Shown here: piece by piece, positions 16,160-24,739 of the stretch
Numbering within the stretch: the first letter of the stretch is position 1
How the letters are laid out: the number at the start of each line of letters is the position of its first letter
Source of the DNA: Thermoanaerobaculia bacterium
GTDB lineage: Bacteria > Acidobacteriota > Thermoanaerobaculia > Gp7-AA8
Length of the DNA stretch: 64,000 nucleotides
Direction: 5' to 3'
NCBI GenBank assembly: GCA_017883205.1
Contig: JADGNZ010000001.1
Location: 62,001 to 126,000 of the forward strand
Translations under genes and position numbers: made by a program
The notes under the pieces: model-generated
The model's database searches: none
Seen by the model: only the letters and a program-made list of their open reading frames with translations
Told to the model about the DNA's origin: nothing

Positions 16160-17662
16160 GCCGGCTGCCTTCCGGCGCGCCACGCAATTGGATCCTGGGC
16201 CGGGGAAGAGGATCAACTGGCTCGAGAACTGGCGGCGGTTGCCGTTCACATCGGTGCCGACGGCACGAAAAACGTGCACGCCTTTGGTCGTGGCATCGAG
16301 GTTTGCGGCGATCTGCCACGTCGAAACCGGCGTAGTCGATGGGATGTCGATGCGCGGCGGTCCGGTGAGGGATGCCGATCCGAGGGAGCCGCCGTCCAGG
16401 AAGAGCTCGACGTTCGTGATCTTCAATGTTCCCGTCACCCAGCCGTGGATGTACGAGCCGCCGCAGACGGTGCCGGCGATCGTATCGAACTCGATCCGGC
16501 CGGTCATCAACGGACAATCGCCATAGGTCTGTGTGCCGGTCATCTCGCCGACGACATAGACGAGCGAGCCGACGGAGAGCGGGTTCCATTTCACCTCGTC
16601 GCCCTGCGTGTAGGAGACCTGCTCGTACTGCCGCGGATCGCGGCCTTCCAACATCGCCGTTGCGTAATCGAAGACATCGAACGCGAGCGTGCGGGCTGGC
16701 TGGAGTGTCTGGTAATCGAGCTCATCGATCATCGTGATCAGCCGCTCGTTCGCTTCATCGAAGACCGCCTGAGGATGGAAGATGATCGGGTTGGCGCGCT
16801 CGACCTGAAGGTTTGCGGTGGAGTGATAAGTGAACGGGGTGAAGAAGTTGCCGGACACACTGCTCGGCACGATCTTGTAGGTGATGATCACGTTGGGGTT
16901 GCCGACACCGAGGAGGTTCGAGCCGTTGCTGACGAGGAAGGTTCCCGGGATGGCGATGCTCCCCACGAGCGTCGGGGCGGCCGGGTTCGTGAGATTCCAC
17001 GCCACAGTGTTGCCGTTCGCCGCGGCGATCAGGAAGCCGAAATTGAACGCGATGTCGTTGTATCCACCGAGCGGGCTGAGAAACGTCGAAAGCGAGCTGA
17101 CGCGCGTCGGGATGAGGGGATTGCTAACGTCATAGATGTCGATGGCGTTGAAACAGTTTGGCGTGGTCGGGCCGTTTGCGGAGCAGGGAAGGTCGGTCGC
17201 GGGATAGAGCGCGGCGAGTATGTTGCCGTTGATGGCCAGGCGGTGATAGCGAAGGTTTTGCGTGCGCGAGACGAGAATCGGAGCTGTGCCCCCGGCGCGG
17301 ACGCTACGCAGGTCGTAGATCTCCAGGCCTGCTTCGCTGCTCACGTAGAGGAATCCGTTGGCGAAGGCAACGCCGCCTTTGGTTTCGCGTGCGGCCAGCG
17401 CTCCGATGAAGTCTTCGCGCGCAATCTGCATGTCGCCGAGGTCGGTGACGGTGTAGGTCGTGAGCGTCTGCCCGCGGAGCGCAAACACCTGCGAGCCGTA
17501 GCGGAAGACGCCGTGCGGCGAGAGGTAGAACGCAGTCGGCGCGGCGTTGGTCGCAACGAGCGTCAGAGGGCAGGTCGCCTGGTACTGATCGGCGAATGCC
17601 GCGGTCGGAACGAGGACAGCGGCGACAAGGACAACGAGAGCGATCCGTGACAAAACGCGCAT
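16151..17662 (-). CDS. secreted LVIVD-type beta-propeller protein
   Basis: A 503-residue exported protein. The signal peptide (about 1-25, ending AAFA) follows a GGGAGGC Shine-Dalgarno, which selects this ATG over the longer frame reaching 17743. The body (about 40-390) has repeating strands with dated-record style motifs (LEIYDLRSV, IDIYDVSNPLIPTRVSS, AWNLTNPAAPTLVGSI) typical of LVIVD/YVTN propeller repeats. The C-terminal 100 residues look like an Ig-like domain (TNVELFLDGGSLGSASLTG). A surface binding role is likely; no catalytic residues are apparent. Confidence 0.75.
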   Translation of the reverse strand: MRVLSRIALVVLVAAVLVPTAAFADQYQATCPLTLVATNAAPTAFYLSPHGVFRYGSQVFALRGQTLTTYTVTDLGDMQIAREDFIGALAARETKGGVAFANGFLYVSSEAGLEIYDLRSVRAGGTAPILVSRTQNLRYHRLAINGNILAALYPATDLPCSANGPTTPNCFNAIDIYDVSNPLIPTRVSSLSTFLSPLGGYNDIAFNFGFLIAAANGNTVAWNLTNPAAPTLVGSIAIPGTFLVSNGSNLLGVGNPNVIITYKIVPSSVSGNFFTPFTYHSTANLQVERANPIIFHPQAVFDEANERLITMIDELDYQTLQPARTLAFDVFDYATAMLEGRDPRQYEQVSYTQGDEVKWNPLSVGSLVYVVGEMTGTQTYGDCPLMTGRIEFDTIAGTVCGGSYIHGWVTGTLKITNVELFLDGGSLGSASLTGPPRIDIPSTTPVSTWQIAANLDATTKGVHVFRAVGTDVNGNRRQFSSQLILFPGPGSNCVARRKAAGSH

Positions 17663-17941
17663 ACATGCCTCCCAAAAACCACACCCAGAACGCGCTCCGC
17701 AGAGCAGTATTCGGATTCGTCTTAGCTCATAACTATCTATCAATCGGCCAGTTTTTTCAACTTGGCGCCTCGGCGGCCAGCGTCGGCTGCAGATTGCTTC
17801 GTCATCTCTGGCGCTGAAAACTTCGTGCCGTCCACACCTCGGAACGCTCTCACGGCCCGTGTATCATGTCGTCACTCAGCCTTGGAACCGGGCAGGAGAT
17901 GGAAACAACTCAGCCTGTCCGAGGCGTTACGAGTGAGAACT

Positions 17942-18526
17942 ATGCTCGACGGTAACGTGCTCGTCCTCAACAGGGTCTTCCAGGCGGTGCAGATAACCTC
18001 TGCCCGCCGGGCGCTGACCTTGTTGTACAAAGGGCAGGTCAAGGCGGTCGACTCCGAGTACCGGACCTACGACTTCGATAACTGGGCCGACATCCCGGTT
18101 CAGGCCGACGATCACTACGTCCGCACTCCCAGCCGCAACATCCTGATCCCGCATGTCGTGCAACTGCTGATCTTCGACCGCCTGCCTCGGCAGGAGGTTA
18201 AGTTCTCGCGCGGCAACATCTATCTGCGCGACGGCAATCGCTGTCAGTACTGCGGCAAGAAGTTCTCGTCGTCGGAGCTGTCGCTCGATCACGTCGTGCC
18301 GATCTCGCGCGGCGGCAAGTCGACGTGGGAAAACGTCGTCTGCGCCTGTCTTCCCTGCAATGTGAAGAAGGGAAACAAGCTGCTGACCGAGACAGGCCTG
18401 CAGATCAAGCGGCAGCCGGTGCGGCCGCGGTGGCATCCGCTTCACCGCCTTCAGGGACGGAACTTCCCCGACATCTGGAAGAACTTCCTCGACGAGGCGT
18501 ACTGGAATGTGGAACTGACGGAGTGA
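17942..18526 (+). CDS. HNH endonuclease family protein
   Basis: A 194-residue HNH protein of the widespread chromosomal type that begins MLDGNVLVLNRVFQAVQI. The nuclease module (about 98-145) has the CQYC pair (101, 104), the catalytic DHV (116-118), Asn131 and a second Cys pair (136, 139), all intact. Its role is unknown in this family; it is not next to restriction or phage genes. The start is chosen on family conservation: the open frame continues to 17762 but the extra residues are not conserved, and no Shine-Dalgarno is clear. Confidence 0.85.
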   Translation: MLDGNVLVLNRVFQAVQITSARRALTLLYKGQVKAVDSEYRTYDFDNWADIPVQADDHYVRTPSRNILIPHVVQLLIFDRLPRQEVKFSRGNIYLRDGNRCQYCGKKFSSSELSLDHVVPISRGGKSTWENVVCACLPCNVKKGNKLLTETGLQIKRQPVRPRWHPLHRLQGRNFPDIWKNFLDEAYWNVELTE

Positions 18527-18527
18527 T

Positions 18528-18549
18528 GCGTGCGCCTGGCGGCGCACGC
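18528..18549 (+). terminator. 9-bp GC hairpin after the HNH gene
   Basis: A perfect stem (GCGTGCGCC, 18528-18536, with 18541-18549) and TGGC loop begin 2 nt after the HNH stop codon. No T run follows. Confidence 0.5.
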
Positions 18550-18648
18550 GTTGTCGGTTGTCGGTTCTGACTTTCCTTTGACGAGACGGGCGACCGCCTA
18601 CTGCGAACCCTAACGCGCGAAGCGCAACTGACCGACAACCGACAACGC
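18548..18648. repeat. perfect 18-bp inverted repeat, TTGTCGG family
   Basis: Arms at 18548-18565 and 18631-18648 are exact complements built from TTGTCGG words. The element is flanked by two GC hairpins (18528-18549 and 18647-18667) and fills the convergent gap between the HNH gene and the ABC exporter. Confidence 0.85.
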
Positions 18649-18671
18649 ATCGCGCCCCGCGCGATGCAAAA

Positions 18672-20549
18672 TCACGCCTTCGCCGCCAGATCCCGCAACT
18701 CCTCCCCCTCATTCACGAAGCGGTTGATCATCACGCCGTACTGTTTCTCGTAGAGTTTGCGGTAGCGTCCGCCGAGGGCCATGAGCTCGGTGTGGGTGCC
18801 GCGCTCGGTGATCTCGCCGCCTTCGAGGACGAGAATCTGGTCGGCGTTGCGGATCGTCGATAGTCTGTGGGCGATGACGAAGGTGGTTCGGCCCTGCATC
18901 AGAGAATTCAGTCCGTCCTGGATCAGCGCCTCGGATTCGCTGTCCAGAGACGATGTCGCTTCATCGAGAATGAGGATCCGCGGGTTGGCGACGATGGCGC
19001 GTGCGATGGCGACGCGCTGCTTCTGGCCGCCGGAGAGGCGTACGCCGCGCTCGCCGACGATCGTTTCGTACTTGTCCGCAAAGCCCTCGGTGAACTCGTC
19101 GACGTGCGCGATGTGCGCGGCGTACAACACCTCCTCGCGCGAGGCCTCCGGGTTGCCGAGGGCGATGTTGTCGTAGATCGATTCAGCGAAAAGGAAAGAG
19201 TCCTGCGGCACGATGCCGAGGTGTGAGCGATAGTCGGCCAGACGGAGATCGTTCATCGGCTTGCCGTCGACGAGAATCTCGCCTTGCGTGGGGTGATGGA
19301 ACGCCGCGATGAGCGAGATCATCGTGCTCTTCCCAGATCCCGAGGGACCGACGAGCGCGATCGATTTGCCGGCAGGCGCGACGAGGTTGATGTTCTTCAG
19401 TACCGGCACGCCGGCTGTGTACTCGAACCAGACATCGCGGAACTCGATGCTGCCGGCGATGTCCTCGGTCTGTTTCTTGGCGGCATCTTCCTCATCCTCG
19501 CGCTTCTCGCCGAATACTTCGCGCATCCTCTCGAGGCCCGCGAATGCCTCAGAGAGCTGCGTGCCGATCGAGACGATCTGTACGACGGGACCAATGACCA
19601 TCGCAAGGTAGAGCATGAAGGCGATCAAGTCGCCGGGCGTCATTCCCACCGGCGGGTTGGGATTTTGTTTGGTTACAGCGGCCATGTGTGCGACCACCTG
19701 GTGTCCGCCGACGTACATCACGACCGCGCTGACCGCGCCGACGAGGAACGTGGTCATGGCGCCGGCAGTGGAGATGGTGCGCATCGTGCCGACGATGAGG
19801 TTGAGCAGTTTCCTGGCTCCTGCCTCGAAGACCTTCTCTTCGTGCTCCTCGGCGGTGTAGGCCTTGACGATGCGAATGCCAGAGAAGCTCTCGGTCAGAC
19901 GTCCAGTCACCTCGGCGTTGACCGCGCCGCGCTGTTTGAACAGAGGACGCGCGGTTGAAAACGCCCAGAACAGGATGCCCGCGAAGGCAAAGAACGCCAG
20001 GAAAACCATCGACGAAAGGCGCGCGCTGAGATGAAAGAGCAAGGCCGTGGCGATGCCTGCAGTGACGATGCCGCCGAAGATCTGCGCGAGGCCGGTACCG
20101 ACGAGGTTGCGAATCCCCTCGGCGTCGTTCATGACGCGCGATACCAGGACCCCGGTCTTAGTCGAATCGAAGTAGCGGATCGGCAGCCGCTGCACGTGCT
20201 GCTGCAGGCGCGTTCGGAGATCGGTGATGGATCGCTGCGCGGCGATGCCGAGGATCTGGGCGAGCGCGTAGTCAGTCGTGCCGCCGAAGATCGCCACGGC
20301 GAGACTCACCAACACGAGCTTCGGCAGGAGATCCACCTGCCCTTTCCCGATCACATTGTCGTAAAGCAGCTTCGACATGTACGGGAGGACGATGCTGGAA
20401 AGGCGGTTGACGAGCAGCAGCGGGATGCCTATAGCAAGCCGCGCCCGCGACCGCCAGATGATCTCGCCGGCGTCTTTGAGGATGGCCCGGAAGCGGGCCT
20501 TGTCCATCTTTTTCTTGGTCTTTTCTTTGTCTGATCCGTGGTGTGCCAT
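18672..20549 (-). CDS. ABC exporter, fused permease and ATPase (MsbA/MdlB type)
   Basis: A 625-residue half-transporter with six membrane segments (about 25-330) followed by an ATPase domain with Walker A (GPSGSGKST), signature LSGGQKQR and Walker B (RILILDEATSS). It most likely exports a lipid, peptide or drug as a homodimer; substrate is not predictable. The open frame reaches 20714, but the upstream 55 codons are only a translated intergenic repeat. The ATG at 20549 has a -10 box (TACAAT) 6 nt before it. Confidence 0.93.
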   Translation of the reverse strand: MAHHGSDKEKTKKKMDKARFRAILKDAGEIIWRSRARLAIGIPLLLVNRLSSIVLPYMSKLLYDNVIGKGQVDLLPKLVLVSLAVAIFGGTTDYALAQILGIAAQRSITDLRTRLQQHVQRLPIRYFDSTKTGVLVSRVMNDAEGIRNLVGTGLAQIFGGIVTAGIATALLFHLSARLSSMVFLAFFAFAGILFWAFSTARPLFKQRGAVNAEVTGRLTESFSGIRIVKAYTAEEHEEKVFEAGARKLLNLIVGTMRTISTAGAMTTFLVGAVSAVVMYVGGHQVVAHMAAVTKQNPNPPVGMTPGDLIAFMLYLAMVIGPVVQIVSIGTQLSEAFAGLERMREVFGEKREDEEDAAKKQTEDIAGSIEFRDVWFEYTAGVPVLKNINLVAPAGKSIALVGPSGSGKSTMISLIAAFHHPTQGEILVDGKPMNDLRLADYRSHLGIVPQDSFLFAESIYDNIALGNPEASREEVLYAAHIAHVDEFTEGFADKYETIVGERGVRLSGGQKQRVAIARAIVANPRILILDEATSSLDSESEALIQDGLNSLMQGRTTFVIAHRLSTIRNADQILVLEGGEITERGTHTELMALGGRYRKLYEKQYGVMINRFVNEGEELRDLAAKA

Positions 20550-20555
20550 CGGTGA

Positions 20556-20561
20556 ATTGTA
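20556..20561 (-). promoter_or_regulatory. TACAAT -10 box of the ABC exporter
   Basis: On the minus strand TACAAT ends 6 nt before the ATG at 20549; a leaderless mRNA is predicted. Confidence 0.5.
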
Positions 20562-20565
20562 GACG

Positions 20566-20670
20566 GTGGGCGTGGGGGGTTGGGTGTGGGGAGTGGGAGC
20601 AAAGCATTCTCGAGTTGGAGGTGCCGTTCTCTGGTCTCCCACTCCCCACCCCCCACTCCCCACCCCCCAT
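20566..20670. repeat. inverted repeat, GGGGAGTGGG family
   Basis: The left arm (20566-20599, GTGGGGGGTTGGG, GGGGAGTGGGAG) is complemented at 20636-20670 (CTCCCACTCCCCACCCCCC). It lies in a divergent gap and matches the elements at 10.3 and 28.9 kb. Confidence 0.82.
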
Positions 20671-20713
20671 GGTTCAAAACTTGCTACTGAGTCTGCTGAA
20701 TGGAGTGGCCTCA

Positions 20714-21019
20714 ATGACGTTAGTGAACTCTCTTTGCGCAGAAATCACCATCTATCAAGGAGTTGGCGAGCAGACTGGAGCGTTCGTCGAACGAAGCGCG
20801 ATTCGTGGCAAGAAGGGGCTGTGCAAGAGCATGCGGGACCTGGCGATCAAGTCACGCGTGCTCGGCGACGGCTACTACTACATCCCCATCGAGCTCTGGC
20901 CGGACACCAAAGAGCCGGTGATCGTGCACAAACATGACTGGACCGTGATCGGTTCGATTCCGCGCACCTCCCGCGCTGCCAGGAAACCGCTCGCCGAATC
21001 GCGGCCCGAGTCCGCCTGA
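20714..21019 (+). CDS. small protein of unknown function
   Basis: A 101-residue protein of unknown family, beginning MTLVNSLCAEITIYQGVG, with a central YYYIPIELWPDTKEPVIVHK stretch and a basic tail. A GGAGTGG ribosome site lies about 8 nt before the ATG at 20714; an ATG at 20669 inside the repeat is an alternative. It is 29 bp upstream of the D-Ala-D-Ala carboxypeptidase gene and may share its transcript. Confidence 0.55.
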   Translation: MTLVNSLCAEITIYQGVGEQTGAFVERSAIRGKKGLCKSMRDLAIKSRVLGDGYYYIPIELWPDTKEPVIVHKHDWTVIGSIPRTSRAARKPLAESRPESA

Positions 21020-21048
21020 AAAACAAAATCAACTCCGGAGTCCTCACG

Positions 21049-22230
21049 ATGAAACGTTGTTTCGCCGTACTGATGATCGCTGCCTTCGCTACTGCCTCCT
21101 TTGCCCAGGAGGAAGGGACGGGCGCCGCAAAGGGCGCTCAAGTCGATATGACAGGGAAGGGCTTCAGCGCCGCCTACGTCATCGAGCCGATGAGTAGACG
21201 CGTGTTGCTCGAGGAGAACGCGCATGTTCCTCTGCCCACCGCTTCGATGGCGAAGATGATGACTTGCATCATCGCGATGGAGCGGATCCAGTCGGGAGAG
21301 CTCAAGCTCGACACGCCCGTGACGGTGTCGGCACGCGCGAGCAAGATTGGCGGCTCGCAGATCTTCGCGAAGGAAGGTCAGTCCTTCCCGATGCAAACCT
21401 TGCTTGCGGCGACGATGATCCGCTCCGCGAACGACACGGCGGAGATAATCGCCGAGAAGATCGGAGGGTCTGCCGAGGCATTTGTGGATCTGATGAACGA
21501 CAAGGCTCGCCAGCTCGGACTCAAAGAGACGACGTTCTATGACCCGCACGGTCTGCCGAACAGTCAGGATCCGAAGCGTATCGATGTCTCCAGCGCGCAC
21601 GATCTCGCCATCATGGGAATCGAGCTGATGAAGTATCCGCTGATGCGCGAGTACGCGAAGACGGCCTGGATGCCCTTCACGAACGCCAGCTACACGTCGG
21701 GACTGACGAATCCGAATCACATGATCAATCCGAAGAGCCGCGACTATTACGGCGACGCCATCGGCATCAAGACGGGCTACTCCGCACCTGCCGGCTACTG
21801 CATCACCGCCGCTGCGAAACGCGGCGATATGGAGATCATTGCCGTCGTGATGGGCGCTCGTGCTGCGTCGGGCCAGGACAGCTCATTCGGCATTGCTGCG
21901 CGTCTGTTCAACGACGCCTTCGCGCACTGGCGGCAGATGACGCCCCTGCACAAAGGAATGGTGGTCGGACAAGCTGCGGTCGCCGAGGGACAAGCGAAAA
22001 CGGTGGCTGCCGTTGCCGCGGGCGACGTGCAGTCGCTCGTGCCGCGCGGGCAGGAAGGGACGATCACCGTGAAGTTCGTCCCGAGCAATCTCACCGCTCC
22101 GGTCCGCGCCGGACAGCAGGTCGGCGTGATCATCGTCAATCAAGGCGGCCAGCAAATCGGCCGGGCACCTGCTGTCGCCCAAACTGCTGTCGAGAAACAG
22201 TCGTGGTGGAAGAAGTTCTGGCCGTTCTGA
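21049..22230 (+). CDS. D-alanyl-D-alanine carboxypeptidase (S11, PBP5/6 type)
   Basis: A 393-residue low-molecular-weight penicillin-binding protein that trims the terminal D-Ala from peptidoglycan stem peptides. The signal peptide (1-19), SxxK (Ser66-Met-Ala-Lys69), SxN (Ser126-Ala-Asn128) and KTG (Lys241-Thr-Gly243) are all present. A PBP5 C-terminal domain follows (about 290-370). The end (QSWWKKFWPF) is the amphipathic helix that anchors these enzymes to the inner membrane. Confidence 0.95.
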   Translation: MKRCFAVLMIAAFATASFAQEEGTGAAKGAQVDMTGKGFSAAYVIEPMSRRVLLEENAHVPLPTASMAKMMTCIIAMERIQSGELKLDTPVTVSARASKIGGSQIFAKEGQSFPMQTLLAATMIRSANDTAEIIAEKIGGSAEAFVDLMNDKARQLGLKETTFYDPHGLPNSQDPKRIDVSSAHDLAIMGIELMKYPLMREYAKTAWMPFTNASYTSGLTNPNHMINPKSRDYYGDAIGIKTGYSAPAGYCITAAAKRGDMEIIAVVMGARAASGQDSSFGIAARLFNDAFAHWRQMTPLHKGMVVGQAAVAEGQAKTVAAVAAGDVQSLVPRGQEGTITVKFVPSNLTAPVRAGQQVGVIIVNQGGQQIGRAPAVAQTAVEKQSWWKKFWPF

Positions 22231-22306
22231 TGCGGTAGCGGTAGCCCGGCTGCGGAGTTTCGCGGTCGCGCGGTTCGGCCGGCGAGGCTCTGACCGCGCA
22301 ACCTCG

Positions 22307-22909
22307 CTATGAATCGAAGACGACACTTCGACCGTCGACGCGATACGTTCCCGACGCCAGCTTCTTCAGCGCTTCCACATACGCCACGTGCTCCTCATCG
22401 AGGATGCGGGCCGCGAGGGTGGAAGCATCATCGTCGTCGCGCAGAGGAACTGTCCGCTGGACGATGATCGGCCCGGCGTCGAGGTTCTCGTCGACGAAGT
22501 GGACGGTGCAGCCGGACACTTTCACGCCGTAAGCGACGGCCTGCGCCTGCGCGTCCACTCCCGGAAACGATGGGAGCAGCGAGGGATGGATGTTCACGAT
22601 ACGCATCGGGTAGGCCGCTACGAAGTCAGGCGAGAGCAGCCGCATGTATCCGGCGAGGACGATGAAGTCGGGCTTGGCCTGGCCGAGGATGCGCAGGACT
22701 TCCGCTTCGTGTGCAGCGCGGCTGGCGAAGGAGCGGTGATCGACGATGTGCGCGGGCAGTCCGAGCGCGCGCGCGCGTTCGATTCCGGGCGCGTCGGGCC
22801 GGTTCGAGATCACGCACACGATCTCCGCGTCGAGCTCTCCCCGCGCAATCGCCTCATGAATCGCCACGAAGTTCGAGCCGCGGCCGGAGAGCAAGATGGC
22901 TAACTTCAT
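22307..22909 (-). CDS. purN: phosphoribosylglycinamide formyltransferase (PurN)
   Basis: Transfers formyl from 10-formyl-THF to GAR in purine synthesis. The 200-residue protein has the GRGSNF phosphate-binding motif (about 8-13), the catalytic NIHPSLLPSFPG stretch, and CTVHFVDENLDAGPIIVQ with its conserved His and Asp. The ATG at 22909 gives the family N-terminus (MKLAILLSGRGS); a TTG at 22918 falls in the repeat. It follows purM on the same strand, with a nested repeat element between. Confidence 0.95.
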   Translation of the reverse strand: MKLAILLSGRGSNFVAIHEAIARGELDAEIVCVISNRPDAPGIERARALGLPAHIVDHRSFASRAAHEAEVLRILGQAKPDFIVLAGYMRLLSPDFVAAYPMRIVNIHPSLLPSFPGVDAQAQAVAYGVKVSGCTVHFVDENLDAGPIIVQRTVPLRDDDDASTLAARILDEEHVAYVEALKKLASGTYRVDGRSVVFDS

Positions 22910-22910
22910 A

Positions 22911-23066
22911 ATTGACAATTGATAATTGACAATGGACGACGAGAGATCAGTGATTAGTGGATCAGAGATCAGGGTTTGTCAGGGTTTTCGGCGTCTACTA
23001 AGCACCAATCGCTGATCGCCGATCACTGGTCTTGATTGTCAATTGTCCATTGTCAATTATCAATTG
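22911..23066. repeat. nested inverted repeat: AATTGACAATTG outside, GATCAG inside
   Basis: Outer arms (22911-22937 and 23045-23066) are built from AATTGACAATTG/AATTGATAATTG words. Inner arms (22951-22974 and 23011-23034) are built from GATCAG words like the elements at 5.0, 24.6 and 33.9 kb. It lies between purM and purN. Confidence 0.82.
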
Positions 23067-23069
23067 CCG

Positions 23070-24134
23070 TCATTCGATCCAGGATGCAAATCCCGCCGGT
23101 GGCTTGTCGTAGACGACTTTGCCGCTTCCCTTCACTACGTTGCCGATGAAGAAGAACTTCTGGCCGATCTGGCCAAAGTGCCGGACGATCGTGTCGACCT
23201 GCTCCTTCGCCGCGATGACCACCATGCCGATACCCATGTTGAAGACCCGGAGCATCTCATCGCGGCTGGTGTCGCTGTGCTGCGCGAGGAAGGTGTAAAT
23301 CGGGAGCACGGGCCATGAGCCGAGCTTGATGTGCGCGTCGAGCGTGTCCGGCAGAACGCGCGGAACGTTGTCGGTCAAGCCCCCGCCGGTGATGTGAGCG
23401 AGGGCGTGAAGCGCGTTCTGGTCGATGAGCGGCAGAAGCTCTTTGCGGTAGGAGATGTGCGGCGCCAGCAAGACCTCACCGATCTTGCCGACCTCCGGCA
23501 GAATCGTCTGGTGGTCATGGCCGAGCTGATCGAAGAGGATGCGCCGCGCCAGCGAATAGCCGTTCGTGTGAAGTCCGACAGACGGCAGGCCGATGAGGAC
23601 GTCGCCTTCGCGGACATCCTTGCCCGTCAGTAGATGTTTCTCGTCGACGACGCCGACGATGAAGCCGGCGATGTCGTAATCGTCGTCGCCATAGAAGCCC
23701 GGCATCTCCGCGGTCTCGCCGCCGATCAGTGCGCAACCGTTCTCGCTGCAGGCACGAGCCATTCCCCGGACGACATCGGTCATCACCGGTGGCCGAAGCC
23801 TGCCGGTCGCGTAGTAGTCGAGAAAGAAGAGAGGCCGCGCACCCTGAACGAGAATGTCGTTGACGCAGTGGCAGACGAGGTCGTAGCCGACGGTGTCGTG
23901 AATCTTCATCGCCTGCGCCACGCGCAGCTTCGTGCCGACGCCATCGGTCGATGAAACGAGAATCGGCTTCTCCATTCCGTCGAATGACGCGCGGAACAAT
24001 CCACCGAATGAGCCGATCTCGGAGATGACATCAGGCGTGAACGTGCCGCGCGCGATCCGCCGCACCTCGCGGAGCGCTTCGTCCTGCGCGTCGATGTTCA
24101 CGCCTGCGTCGCGATAACTCGTCTTGTCCGGCAC
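23070..24134 (-). CDS. purM: phosphoribosylformylglycinamidine cyclo-ligase (PurM)
   Basis: ATP-dependent closure of FGAM to AIR in purine synthesis. A full-length 354-residue AIR synthetase: SYRDAGVNIDAQ N-terminus, SSTDGVGTKL (about 62-71) for substrate, DYYATGRL, and ALIGGETAEMPGFY. The C-terminal AIRS domain has HITGGGLTDNVPRVLP. It uses a GTG start with TATAAT 8 nt upstream. It is upstream of purN on one strand and shares a divergent promoter with the gene at 24162. Confidence 0.96.
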   Translation of the reverse strand: MPDKTSYRDAGVNIDAQDEALREVRRIARGTFTPDVISEIGSFGGLFRASFDGMEKPILVSSTDGVGTKLRVAQAMKIHDTVGYDLVCHCVNDILVQGARPLFFLDYYATGRLRPPVMTDVVRGMARACSENGCALIGGETAEMPGFYGDDDYDIAGFIVGVVDEKHLLTGKDVREGDVLIGLPSVGLHTNGYSLARRILFDQLGHDHQTILPEVGKIGEVLLAPHISYRKELLPLIDQNALHALAHITGGGLTDNVPRVLPDTLDAHIKLGSWPVLPIYTFLAQHSDTSRDEMLRVFNMGIGMVVIAAKEQVDTIVRHFGQIGQKFFFIGNVVKGSGKVVYDKPPAGFASWIE

Positions 24135-24142
24135 GGACGGCG

Positions 24143-24150
24143 ATTATAGT
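24143..24150. promoter_or_regulatory. bidirectional promoter with overlapping -10 boxes
   Basis: The eight bases ATTATAGT contain TATAAT on the minus strand (24148-24143, 8 nt before purM GTG) and TATAGT on the plus strand (24145-24150, 11 nt before the 24162 ATG). The 27-bp gap between the two start codons leaves little room for separate promoters. Confidence 0.6.
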
Positions 24151-24161
24151 TCGCGCCCACG

Positions 24162-24626
24162 ATGGCTCAGGCTCTTCTCATCACAACGCTACTCTCGATC
24201 GCCGGACTGCTTGCTACGAGCATCATGGGATACATGGCCTCGCCGCAGCACGTGGCGACGCACATCCTCGTTGCGCTCGTGACCGTCGTGGCCGGACTGT
24301 TTTCTCAATCGATGACCCTCTTCTTCTTCATCGGCATGGGCAAACAGCTCAAGGACAAGACTCAGGGAGGCCCGGACGCAGACGCGGTTCGAAAGGCGAC
24401 GCGGGCGATGACGATGCGCGTGTCTCCCGCCGCAACCTATGCGATGGTTCTCCTGATGATCACGTTCATCATGGGAGGTGGCGTTGCCTCGGGACGGACA
24501 CCGCACTGGCTGCACATCAGCTTGTCGATTGCTACGGTGGCCATGTACGGCCGCGCCTACTGGGTGGAGCTCCGGGCCATGATGGAAAACGCGAACCTGA
24601 TGGAGAAGTATCTGAGGGAAGAATAG
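24162..24626 (+). CDS. hypothetical membrane protein, three to four TM
   Basis: A 154-residue protein with hydrophobic segments at about 5-23, 33-60, 89-110 and 113-130, and a charged C-terminus. A loop between segments 2 and 3 holds KQLKDKTQGGPDADAVRKATRAM. I do not recognise the family and see no catalytic motif. It is divergent from purM through the overlapping promoter. Confidence 0.68.
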   Translation: MAQALLITTLLSIAGLLATSIMGYMASPQHVATHILVALVTVVAGLFSQSMTLFFFIGMGKQLKDKTQGGPDADAVRKATRAMTMRVSPAATYAMVLLMITFIMGGGVASGRTPHWLHISLSIATVAMYGRAYWVELRAMMENANLMEKYLREE

Positions 24627-24730
24627 AGATCAGAGACAAGAGACAAGTGACAAGAGATCAGACACAGTCAGAGACAAGAGGTCACCAAATCGAATTGTCG
24701 AGTCGTGCATTCTGATCTCTTGTCTCTGAC
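24626..24730. repeat. inverted repeat, AGAGATCAG/AGAGACAAG family
   Basis: The left arm 24626-24681 (AGATCAGAGACAAG words) pairs with 24711-24730 (CTGATCTCTTGTCTCTGAC). It sits between the convergent 24162 and pilS-like genes. Confidence 0.82.
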
Positions 24731-24739
24731 CACTGCGCT

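Noticed and set aside
20550-20714. N-terminal extension of the ABC exporter to 20714
   Set aside because: The 55 extra residues (WGVGSGGWGVG and similar) are translated GGGGAGTGGG repeat; the -10 box and family start fit 20549.
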